Source: Pseudomonadota bacterium
Lineage (GTDB): Bacteria > Pseudomonadota > Alphaproteobacteria > Acetobacterales > Acetobacteraceae
NCBI GenBank assembly: GCA_021798375.1
Contig: JAJZHU010000099.1
Span: forward strand, 1 to 8,025
DNA length: 8,025 nucleotides
Reading direction: 5' to 3'
The notes under the pieces are model-generated. The model searched no databases, had not been told where the DNA came from, and saw nothing but the letters and a program-made list of their open reading frames with translations. The number at the start of each line of letters is the position of its first letter. The first letter of the stretch is position 1. Below, one piece after another: positions 1-4,561 of this stretch. The position numbers and the translations under genes are program-made.

Positions 1-45
1 CTTTTTCGCCGCCGGTTTTTTGCCTGTCTTGGTGGCCTTGGCCAT
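1..45 (-). CDS. 5' end of a gene downstream of hisF, probably hisE (partial)
   Basis: Only the first 15 codons are present: ATG at 45-43, reading MAKATKTGKKPAAKK and running off the window. A purine-rich GGGGAA lies 5 nt before the ATG and fits as a ribosome binding site. The gap to the hisF stop is 33 nt on the same strand, so it is probably co-transcribed with hisF. In many alphaproteobacteria the gene after hisF is hisE (phosphoribosyl-ATP pyrophosphatase), so that is the best guess from position. The visible residues are only a Lys/Ala-rich tail and do not identify any family. A different small basic protein cannot be excluded. Confidence 0.5.
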   Translation of the reverse strand, partial: MAKATKTGKKPAAKK

Positions 46-78
46 TCACGTTCCCCAAATCCACGGCAACCCGCCGCA

Positions 79-834
79 CTAAGTAAATCTAACGGGTAAA
101 CCCGCTTCATCCAACGCCTGTTTCACCTGCCCCACCGAGAATTTCCCGAAATGGAACACGCTGGCGGCCAGCAAACCCGTGGCGCCGGCCTCTGCGCCCT
201 GGACGAAATGTGCCAGATCGCCCACCCCGCCCGAGGCCACCACCGGCACCCGTACAGCAGAGCACACCGCGCGGAGCAGGTCCAGGTCGAACCCCTCGCC
301 CGTGCCGTCGCGGTCCATCGAGGTGAGTAAAATCTCGCCCGCCCCCAACTCCGCCACCTGACGGCACCAGTTCACCACATCGATTCCGGTGCCCTGGCGG
401 CCGCCGTGGGTAAAAACCTCCCAATGGTCGCCGGATTTGCGCGCGTCCACCGCCACCACCACGCATTGGCTGCCAAATTTCAAAGCGCCCTCACGCACCA
501 ACGCGGGCCGCGCCACCGCCGCCGAATTCATGCTGCATTTGTCGGCGCCAGCCAGCAGCAATTTGCGCATATCCTCGACCGAACGCACGCCGCCGCCCAC
601 GGTGAGGGGCAAAAACACCTGTGACGCCGTGCGCGAAACCACATCGAGGATGGTGTCGCGGTTTTCGTGGCTGGCGGTAATATCCAGAAAGGTCAGCTCG
701 TCGGCCCCGGCCTTGTCATAGACCTTGGCTTGCTCGACCGGATCGCCCGCATCGCGCAGCGAGACGAAATTAACCCCCTTCACCACCCGCCCGTCCTTCA
801 CGTCCAGACAGGGAATCACCCGCAATTTCAACAT
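79..834 (-). CDS. hisF: Imidazole glycerol phosphate synthase, cyclase subunit HisF
   Basis: This 251-aa protein has the usual HisF length. It is a (beta/alpha)8 barrel that takes ammonia from HisH and converts PRFAR to imidazole glycerol phosphate and AICAR in the cytoplasm. Both catalytic aspartates are visible: D11 in IPCLDVKDG and D130 in VAVDARK. Phosphate-binding glycine loops are seen at GGGV (80-83) and SGGVG (201-205), and the HisF signature TSMDRDGTGEG starts at 171. Its ATG (834-832) overlaps the hisA stop by one base (TGATG), which implies translational coupling. The stop is TAG. The match runs the full length with no break or missing key residue. The glutaminase partner HisH is encoded upstream in the same cluster. 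Confidence 0.98.
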   Translation of the reverse strand: MLKLRVIPCLDVKDGRVVKGVNFVSLRDAGDPVEQAKVYDKAGADELTFLDITASHENRDTILDVVSRTASQVFLPLTVGGGVRSVEDMRKLLLAGADKCSMNSAAVARPALVREGALKFGSQCVVVAVDARKSGDHWEVFTHGGRQGTGIDVVNWCRQVAELGAGEILLTSMDRDGTGEGFDLDLLRAVCSAVRVPVVASGGVGDLAHFVQGAEAGATGLLAASVFHFGKFSVGQVKQALDEAGLPVRFT

Positions 835-1586
835 CAGACGGCCCCCAGAATGGCCAGCGCGCCCGGCACATTGACCTTGCCGTCGTAGATCGCCCGGCCG
901 ACGATCACGCCCGCGACAGTGCCGCCTTGCGCCACCCGCGCGCGGTCGCGCAACGCGATCAAATCGGCGTCACTGCCCACGCCGCCGCTGGCGATCACCG
1001 GAATTTTGGTCGCCGCCGCCAGGCCAAAGGTCTGATCCAGATTCAACCCCGACAACATCCCGTCGCGGCTGATATCGGTATAAATGATCGCCGCCGCCCC
1101 GGCGTCTTCCAGCCTTTGCGCCAGTTCCACCGCCTGCATCTGGCTGGTTTCGGCCCAGCCTTCGGTGGCGACAAACCCATCCCGCGCATCGATCCCCACC
1201 GCCACCTGGCCGGGGAAGCTCTTGCAGGCATCAAACACCAAAGCCGGATTTTTCACCGCCACCGAGCCCAAAATCACCCGGCTTACGCCCGCCTCCAACC
1301 AACCGGCGATCGCCGCCATATCGCGCAGGCCGCCGCCCAATTGCACCGGCACGCGCACCGCCGCCAAAATCGCCCGCACCGCCGCCTGGTTTTCGCTTTT
1401 GCCTGCGAACGCACCATTCAGATCGACCACATGCACCCAGGCGCAACCTTGAGCGGCGAAGCTGGCCGCCTGCGCGCCGGGATCGTTGGAATAAACCGTC
1501 GCATCGGCCATCTCGCCCCGGCGCAAGCGCACGCAGGCGCCGTCTTTGAGGTCGATGGCGGGGTAGAGGGTGATGGGCTTAATCAT
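834..1586 (-). CDS. hisA: ProFAR isomerase HisA
   Basis: HisA is 250 aa from the ATG at 1586 and begins MIKPITLYPAIDLKDG. It is a (beta/alpha)8 isomerase converting ProFAR to PRFAR, the step before HisHF. Expected residues are present: D12 in PAIDLKDG, D133 in GIDARDG, the TDISRDGM segment around 170-177, and phosphate loops LGGGLR (83-88) and SGGVGS (200-205). A longer reading frame starts at 1643, but its 19 extra residues (MLLFSKKKF...) are translated from the intergenic repeat and do not resemble a HisA N-terminus, so I reject that start. The ribosome binding site at the chosen ATG is weak (GAAG about 8 nt upstream). The 80-nt gap to the upstream acetyltransferase gene is the only loose junction in the cluster. 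Confidence 0.96.
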   Translation of the reverse strand: MIKPITLYPAIDLKDGACVRLRRGEMADATVYSNDPGAQAASFAAQGCAWVHVVDLNGAFAGKSENQAAVRAILAAVRVPVQLGGGLRDMAAIAGWLEAGVSRVILGSVAVKNPALVFDACKSFPGQVAVGIDARDGFVATEGWAETSQMQAVELAQRLEDAGAAAIIYTDISRDGMLSGLNLDQTFGLAAATKIPVIASGGVGSDADLIALRDRARVAQGGTVAGVIVGRAIYDGKVNVPGALAILGAV

Positions 1587-1619
1587 GGGAACAACTTCGG
1601 CAAGAGAAAGCGAAAGAAA

Positions 1620-1656
1620 CTTCTTTTTTGAAAAAAGAAGCAAAAAACTTTTATTC
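1620..1656. repeat. A/T-rich palindromic intergenic repeat, copy A
   Basis: A perfect dyad lies at 1620-1640: CTTCTTTTTT, one central G, then AAAAAAGAAG. It is followed by CAAAAAACTTTTATT. A second copy with the same core and the same following CAAAA-ACTTTT block lies at 7583-7615, downstream of the porin gene. On the minus strand the dyad is followed by TTTCTTTC, so it could act as a weak terminator or RNA processing site between the GNAT gene and hisA. Whether it ends transcription cannot be decided from sequence, because the stem is almost all A-T. Confidence 0.6.
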
Positions 1657-1666
1657 CATAAGATTT

Positions 1667-2224
1667 TTACGCATTGATCTTCTGCCCCTCGCCCCGCGCC
1701 CGCCGCAACATCTTGTAATAATAATACCCGCCCAGATTCCGCCCCGCCACGCGCGCATAGGCCGGGTGCATCCCCCAGCGGGTATAGGCCAGTTTTTCAA
1801 ACAAACCGATGGCGGCAACTTGCGTCTCGCGCACATCCAGATTGATCACCTGAAAGCTCTGCCCCTTGGCGTGATCTTCCACCGCGCGCACCAGCATCCG
1901 GCCCAATCCCTTGCCGCGGGCATAGGGAGCGGTGAACGCATGCATCAGGCTACAGGCGAAAGATTGCGCCTCGTTGTTGCGCGAAGGCCGCACCAATTGT
2001 GCCGACCCCACCACCACGCCATCCAGCCGCGCCACGAACAACTCGCGTTCCGGCACCAATATCACGCCGCGATAATGGCGCTGCATTCCCTGCCGTCCCG
2101 GCGAGGTAAGCCAGCCGAACCCGCCGCCATCGATGATCGCGGCATCGGCGGCTTCGCACAACGCTTCGAGATCGTCCTCGGTGATGGCTTCCACCCGTTC
2201 GACCGCGAGCGCCGACACGCTCAT
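1667..2224 (-). CDS. GNAT-family N-acetyltransferase inside the his cluster
   Basis: A 185-aa protein with a GNAT fold. The acetyl-CoA pyrophosphate loop is visible as ARGKGLGRM (102-110), following the central strand FACSLMHAFTAP. The C-terminal half has the usual NLDVRETQVAAIGLFEKLAY pattern (128-147), and an aromatic GYYYYK lies near the end (166-171). The start ATG (2224-2222) overlaps the hisH stop as ATGA, so the two are probably translationally coupled. The longer open frame extending into hisH is a shadow. It has no known role in histidine synthesis. My recollection is that a similar gene recurs next to hisH/hisA in related Rhodospirillales, which would suggest a linked function, but I cannot verify this here. 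The substrate is unknown and could be a small amine or a protein N-terminus. Confidence 0.9.
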   Translation of the reverse strand: MSVSALAVERVEAITEDDLEALCEAADAAIIDGGGFGWLTSPGRQGMQRHYRGVILVPERELFVARLDGVVVGSAQLVRPSRNNEAQSFACSLMHAFTAPYARGKGLGRMLVRAVEDHAKGQSFQVINLDVRETQVAAIGLFEKLAYTRWGMHPAYARVAGRNLGGYYYYKMLRRARGEGQKINA

Positions 2225-2856
2225 GGCGACCACCGCAGAAAATTGGCCAACAGCCGCAAACCGACCGCCTGGCTTTTTTCGACGTGGAATTGCGTGCCCG
2301 CGCGCACCCCGTGCGCCACCATCGCCACACGCGGCCCGGCGTAATCGGTGGTGGCCAGCACATCGGCCGGATCCGTGCCCACCAACGCATAGGAATGCAC
2401 GAAATACACATGATCGCCGGGATTCACGCCGGCAAGCAGCGGATGGCCCGGCTCGAAATCGAGCGAATTCCACCCCATCTGCGGCATCCGCATGCCGGGC
2501 GCATCCATCGGCGCGATATCGCCCCGCACCCATCCGAAGCCTTGGGTTATCTGATGTTCCAAACCGCGTTCGGCCATCAACTGCATCCCCACGCAGATGC
2601 CAAAAAACGGCGTGCCCGCATCGGTGGCCGCAATGATCGCCTGCTCCATGCCGCGTGCGGCCGCCAAACCCTGCTTGCAATCGGCAAAAGCACCCTGCCC
2701 CGGCAGCACGATGCGGTCGGCGCGCCGCACGTAATCGGGGTCGCGGGTGACAACCACCTCGACCGGAATCCCCGCGTCCTGGGCCGCCACCACCAACGCG
2801 CGCGAAGCGGAGGCCAGATTACCGCTGCCGTAATCGACCACCGCCACACGCCGCAT
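2221..2856 (-). CDS. hisH: Imidazole glycerol phosphate synthase, glutaminase subunit HisH
   Basis: A 211-aa class I glutamine amidotransferase that hydrolyses glutamine and channels ammonia to HisF. It starts RRVAVVDYGSGNLAS. The nucleophile C88 sits in FFGICVGMQ. The oxyanion/glycine segment LPGQGAF is at 51-57 and PQMGWN at 125-130. The remaining triad residues are H191 and E193 in QFHVEKSQ. The usual proline between that His and Glu (FHPEKS) is Val here, a conservative oddity that leaves the triad intact. The ATG at 2856 lies 1 nt after the hisB stop. A start 13 codons further upstream is possible but adds residues that overlap hisB and do not fit the family. The stop overlaps the start of the downstream acetyltransferase gene. 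Confidence 0.97.
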   Translation of the reverse strand: MRRVAVVDYGSGNLASASRALVVAAQDAGIPVEVVVTRDPDYVRRADRIVLPGQGAFADCKQGLAAARGMEQAIIAATDAGTPFFGICVGMQLMAERGLEHQITQGFGWVRGDIAPMDAPGMRMPQMGWNSLDFEPGHPLLAGVNPGDHVYFVHSYALVGTDPADVLATTDYAGPRVAMVAHGVRAGTQFHVEKSQAVGLRLLANFLRWSP

Positions 2857-2857
2857 C

Positions 2858-3448
2858 TTAGAGCGCGCCTTTGGTCGAAGGTATCTTGCCCGCACCGCGC
2901 GGATCCAACGCCACCGCCATTCGCAGCGCCCGCGCCGTGGCCTTAAAGCAGCTTTCGGCGATGTGATGGGCGTTGCTGCCGGCGCGTTGGTTCACATGCA
3001 GATTGAACTGCCCGTTGCCGGCAAAGGCGCGGAAGAATTCCTCGAATAATTCGGTGTCCATCTCGCCCAATTTGTCGCGCGGGAAGGTCACGTTCCACAC
3101 CAGACAGGCCCGCCCGGAAAGATCGAGCGCGGCTTCGGCCAGCGCCTCGTCCATCGGCACCAAGGCGTGCCCAAAGCGGTTGATGCCGCGCTTGTCGCCC
3201 AGCGCCTGACGCAGCGCCTGGCCCAGCACGATACCGACATCTTCCGTGGTGTGGTGATAATCGATGTGCAAATCGCCCTTGGCGCGCACATGCAGATCGA
3301 ACGATCCGTGCCGCCCCAGCGAGGTGAGCATGTGATCGAGAAAGCCGATGCCGGTATCGATGTCGGTCGTGCCGGCGCCGTCGAGATCGAGCCGCAGCTG
3401 GATGTCGGTTTCCGTGGTCTTGCGCGAGATTTCTGCAATGCGTGTCAT
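2858..3448 (-). CDS. hisB: Imidazoleglycerol-phosphate dehydratase HisB (monofunctional)
   Basis: A 196-aa dehydratase converting imidazole glycerol phosphate to imidazole acetol phosphate. It is the single-domain form, with no N-terminal histidinol-phosphatase. Metal-binding motifs are present: GFLDHM (36-40 region), HHTTED (65-70) and HHIAES (161-166). The C-terminus IPSTKGAL is typical of the family. I chose ATG 3448 (MTRIAEISRKT) because it matches the family N-terminus and has AGGACAGG 5-12 nt upstream. An in-frame ATG 13 codons earlier runs through the palindromic leader and is unlikely. It is the first his gene on this strand here, so the cluster's promoter should lie between 3449 and the regulator gene at 3642. 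I see no clear -35/-10 pair there. Confidence 0.97.
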   Translation of the reverse strand: MTRIAEISRKTTETDIQLRLDLDGAGTTDIDTGIGFLDHMLTSLGRHGSFDLHVRAKGDLHIDYHHTTEDVGIVLGQALRQALGDKRGINRFGHALVPMDEALAEAALDLSGRACLVWNVTFPRDKLGEMDTELFEEFFRAFAGNGQFNLHVNQRAGSNAHHIAESCFKATARALRMAVALDPRGAGKIPSTKGAL

Positions 3449-3473
3449 GATACCTGTCCTGGCACGGTTCCTA

Positions 3474-3520
3474 GAGCAATATGCCACCGCTTGCTATCAC
3501 TTGATGGCATAAAATTGCTC
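3474..3520. promoter_or_regulatory. Large palindrome upstream of hisB
   Basis: Inverted arms GAGCAATATGCCA (3474-3486) and TGGCAT-AAA-ATTGCTC (3505-3520) pair over 13 bp, with a 3-nt bulge and an 18-nt loop. The dyad ends 26 nt before the hisB start codon, inside the untranslated leader or promoter. It could be a repressor or activator site, an mRNA leader hairpin, or a remnant of a small repeat. There is no run of histidine codons that would indicate a classical his leader-peptide attenuator. Confidence 0.4.
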
Positions 3521-3529
3521 GCTACGACG

Positions 3530-3589
3530 AAAAGCCGGAGCCTGCCGACACGGATCATTCGACTCAACTCCAAGTCAGCAGGCTCTGGC
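3530..3589 (-). terminator. Possible terminator of the metal-regulator gene
   Basis: The arms at 3534-3549 and 3574-3589 pair over 16 positions, including GAGCCTGC/GCAGGCTC, with one mismatch and one G-T pair. On the minus strand the stem is followed by four T (3533-3530). It lies about 50 nt after the stop of the minus-strand regulator gene and before hisB, which suits a terminator separating the two units. The loop is long (24 nt) and the T-run short, so efficiency is doubtful. Confidence 0.4.
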
Positions 3590-3641
3590 GCATCGAAACG
3601 AAAAAAGTAAGCTTGGTTGATGGCTTATCGCCAATCGCCGC

Positions 3642-3956
3642 TTAGGTCAGATAGGCATGCACCACGCTGATCAATTCCTCGGCCGCCTTGGCGCGATCCT
3701 GGGCGGGGTGCGATGCGCCGTCATGGCCGCCGTCATGCCCGTCGTGATCGGGCGCGATCAGGTGCTGGCGAATATGATGCTCGATCACCGTGGCGATAAA
3801 GCCGTCGAGCGCGCCCCGGCACGCCGTCGCCTGTTGCAGCAGTTCGGTGCAACTATGCGTGTCGTCCTGCACCCCCGCCAGCATTGCCGCCAACTGACCC
3901 CGCATCCGGCTGATCCGATTTAGCAGCTTGTGTTTTTCTTTGTCGGTGTATTCCAT
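3642..3956 (-). CDS. CsoR/RcnR-family metal-sensing transcriptional repressor with a His/Asp-rich insert
   Basis: A 104-aa, all-helical DNA-binding protein of the CsoR/RcnR/FrmR family (metal- or formaldehyde-sensitive repressors). The family core is seen as KHKLLNRISRMRGQ (8-21), C36 in THSCTELLQQ, CRGALDGF (46-53) and VIEHHIRQHL (57-66), ending with AEELISVVHAYLT. Aligned to E. coli RcnR, C36, H61 and H65 match its C35, H60 and H64. The N-terminal ligand His3 is replaced by Tyr3. This Cys-His-His set points to Ni/Co-type sensing rather than Cu(I), where CsoR has Cys-His-Cys. Residues 70-83 form an inserted loop with four His and four Asp, absent from RcnR, that may bind metal. The gene is divergent from the transporter genes, and a G-tract operator of this family sits 15 nt upstream of its ATG, so autoregulation is expected. 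Confidence 0.88.
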   Translation of the reverse strand: MEYTDKEKHKLLNRISRMRGQLAAMLAGVQDDTHSCTELLQQATACRGALDGFIATVIEHHIRQHLIAPDHDGHDGGHDGASHPAQDRAKAAEELISVVHAYLT

Positions 3957-3962
3957 CGCCGC

Positions 3963-3990
3963 TTGACCAAATACTCAAGGGGGGTATATA
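3963..3990 (+). promoter_or_regulatory. Sigma-70-like promoter reading toward the transporter genes
   Basis: TTGACC (3963-3968), a 16-nt spacer, then TATATA (3985-3990) give a near-consensus -35/-10 pair on the plus strand. The predicted start is near 3997. TATATA is self-complementary, so the same hexamer could serve as the -10 of a minus-strand promoter for the regulator gene, with a weak TTGGTC about 18 nt away as its -35. The operator lies in the spacer and overlaps the -10, the standard layout for repression by blocking RNA polymerase. This is a sequence match only. Confidence 0.5.
3971..3987. promoter_or_regulatory. CsoR/RcnR-type operator
   Basis: ATACTCAAGGGGGGTAT consists of inverted ATAC/GTAT ends around a six-G tract. 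A/T-rich inverted ends around a G/C tract are the hallmark of operators for RcnR, DmeR, InrS and related repressors. It is 15 nt from the start codon of just such a repressor and between the -35 and -10 of the plus-strand promoter. The simplest reading is that the 3642-3956 protein binds here and controls both itself and the divergent transport genes. Confidence 0.65.
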
Positions 3991-4001
3991 GCCTGCCTTG
4001 A

Positions 4002-4031
4002 CCGAAAAGACCAAATCTTTTCGGCTTTTTT
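4002..4031 (+). terminator. Intrinsic terminator directly after the divergent promoter
   Basis: A perfect 9-bp stem CCGAAAAGA/TCTTTTCGG (4002-4010, 4016-4024) with a 5-nt loop is followed by C and six T (4026-4031). It is oriented for plus-strand transcription. No plus-strand gene lies upstream of it in the window, so it does not end an ordinary gene. It may attenuate the transport operon or block antisense transcription coming from the left. Confidence 0.65.
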
Positions 4032-4054
4032 CAATTTTGCCATCCAAGGACCCC

Positions 4055-4189
4055 ATGAACCCGCGATCTAGCAGCCAGCCTTTGGAGAGCGACAGTCGGC
4101 GCGTAAAGCGCGGCTCCGCAGCACCGAAAGGTTGGATCATCGCCCGGGCCAAGCATGTCACCGTCCCGCTTCGCGTTCTAATGCGCTGA
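4055..4189 (+). CDS. Possible 44-aa basic small protein or leader peptide
   Basis: An ATG at 4055 is preceded by AAGGA (4046-4050) with 4-nt spacing, and the frame stays open for 44 codons to TGA at 4187-4189. The product starts MNPRSSSQPLESDSRR and is strongly basic, with no membrane segment, cysteine or recognisable motif. The same stretch contains dyads that could instead be RNA structure, so coding status is unproven. It lies between the metal operator and the 72-aa gene, where a regulatory small protein or upstream ORF would be plausible. Confidence 0.22.
   Translation: MNPRSSSQPLESDSRRVKRGSAAPKGWIIARAKHVTVPLRVLMR
4063..4143. other. Nested dyads, possible structured RNA or REP-like element
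   Basis: The arms GCGAT/ATCGC (4063-4067, 4139-4143) enclose CCAGCC/GGTTGG (4075-4080, 4130-4135, with one G-T pair). Inside these are GGAG/CTCC (4084-4087, 4114-4117) and GCGC/GCGC around a GTAAA loop (4099-4111). A competing ACC-GAAA-GGT tetraloop hairpin lies at 4123-4132. The nesting resembles a folded RNA or a palindromic repeat. It matches no riboswitch class I can recall, including yybP-ykoY, M-box, NiCo and cobalamin. Confidence 0.25.
4155..4182 (+). promoter_or_regulatory. Weak candidate second promoter for the transport genes
   Basis: ATGTCA (4155-4160), a 16-nt spacer and TCTAAT (4177-4182) match four and five of six sigma-70 consensus bases. A start near 4189 would bypass the 4002-4031 terminator. 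With only moderate hexamers, a chance match is quite possible. Confidence 0.2.
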
Positions 4190-4243
4190 AGCCTCGCGGC
4201 CAGGCTTCCCGGGCTTAAGCACAACCGCTTAAGCAACAGGAGG
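4188..4243 (+). promoter_or_regulatory. Two leader hairpins abutting a strong ribosome binding site
   Basis: Hairpin 1 is GAAGCCT/AGGCTTC (4188-4194, 4202-4208) with a 7-nt loop. Hairpin 2 is GCTTAAGC/GCTTAAGC (4213-4220, 4227-4234) with a 6-nt loop, each arm itself a palindrome. AGGAGG (4238-4243) follows 3 nt later and sets the start of the 72-aa gene at 4249 with 5-nt spacing. The hairpins may protect the mRNA end or gate ribosome access. The paired GCTTAAGC could also be a protein-binding site. Confidence 0.45.
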
Positions 4244-4248
4244 CCGGA

Positions 4249-4467
4249 ATGGTCGCTCTGCAATATTTTTCATCCGTGGCGGACGAAATTCGTAACGCCG
4301 CCACCGTCGCGCGGCTTGATCGGAGCGTGCGGGATTGCCTGGACAACCCGGGGCGGCGCCCGCTTGTCATGCATTGGCAATTGGCCCCCGATGGGCGGCT
4401 TGCGCCGCATTGGGATGTGGCGATAACGCCCGCGACCCGCTGTTCACGCACTGAATATCAAAGCTGA
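4249..4467 (+). CDS. 72-aa protein of unknown function, first gene of the transport set
   Basis: The start is well supported: AGGAGG 5 nt before ATG. The product has an N-terminal helix-prone stretch (VADEIRNAATVARLDRSVRDCL, residues about 10-31) and then LVMHWQLAPDGRLAPHWDV (39-57), a Trp/His-bearing segment that looks like a short beta hairpin. Residues include one Cys in the helix region (C30), another near the end, and two His adjacent to Trp. There is no signal peptide or membrane segment. It lies 94 nt before the chosen start of the NRAMP-like transporter on the same strand. I do not recognise a family with confidence. It may be a small accessory protein or a translational leader. Its function is unknown. 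Confidence 0.55.
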   Translation: MVALQYFSSVADEIRNAATVARLDRSVRDCLDNPGRRPLVMHWQLAPDGRLAPHWDVAITPATRCSRTEYQS

Positions 4468-4476
4468 CACAGATCC

Positions 4477-4504
4477 GGTGCCGCTGATCGCCATCAGCGG
4501 CGCC
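4477..4504 (+). promoter_or_regulatory. Very stable intercistronic hairpin
   Basis: GGTGCCGCTGAT (4477-4488), a CGCC loop, then ATCAGCGGCGCC (4493-4504) form a 12-bp stem with one G-T pair. There is no T-run after it, so it is not an intrinsic terminator. It lies 10 nt after the small-gene stop and 58 nt before the transporter GTG, where it could tune mRNA stability or expression of the transporter relative to the small gene. Confidence 0.5.
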
Positions 4505-4547
4505 GCATGGAACCTATGCATGACCCTTATCACCAAAATCAAATCGC

Positions 4548-4553
4548 AGGAAG
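4548..4553 (+). promoter_or_regulatory. Ribosome binding site fixing the transporter start at GTG 4562
   Basis: AGGAAG sits 8 nt before GTG 4562. The alternatives, GTG 4478 (within the 12-bp hairpin) and ATG 4520, have no comparable upstream site. The sequence after 4562 (LDSAHIGDIEGAFGTI) is the N-terminal pattern I recall for this NRAMP subgroup. Confidence 0.65.
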
Positions 4554-4561
4554 TTAGCGCC

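Noticed and set aside
927..1631. 234-codon plus-strand frame opposite hisA
   Set aside because: Antisense shadow with a His/Arg/Gln-rich composition. HisA is certain on the other strand.
1587..1643. N-terminal extension of HisA starting at 1643
   Set aside because: The added residues are translated from the intergenic A/T-rich repeat and do not fit the HisA family, whose N-terminus matches the ATG at 1586.
3449..3641. Histidine leader peptide attenuator before hisB
   Set aside because: No short frame with consecutive His codons is present. The short frames there contain at most scattered His.
4061..4145. A known riboswitch in the transport leader
   Set aside because: I compared it from memory with yybP-ykoY, M-box, NiCo, cobalamin, glycine and fluoride classes and found no consensus core. 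A covariance-model search would be needed to rule this out fully.
4478..4561. Longer transporter N-terminus from GTG 4478
   Set aside because: That GTG lies inside a 12-bp hairpin with no ribosome binding site, while GTG 4562 has AGGAAG at 8-nt spacing.
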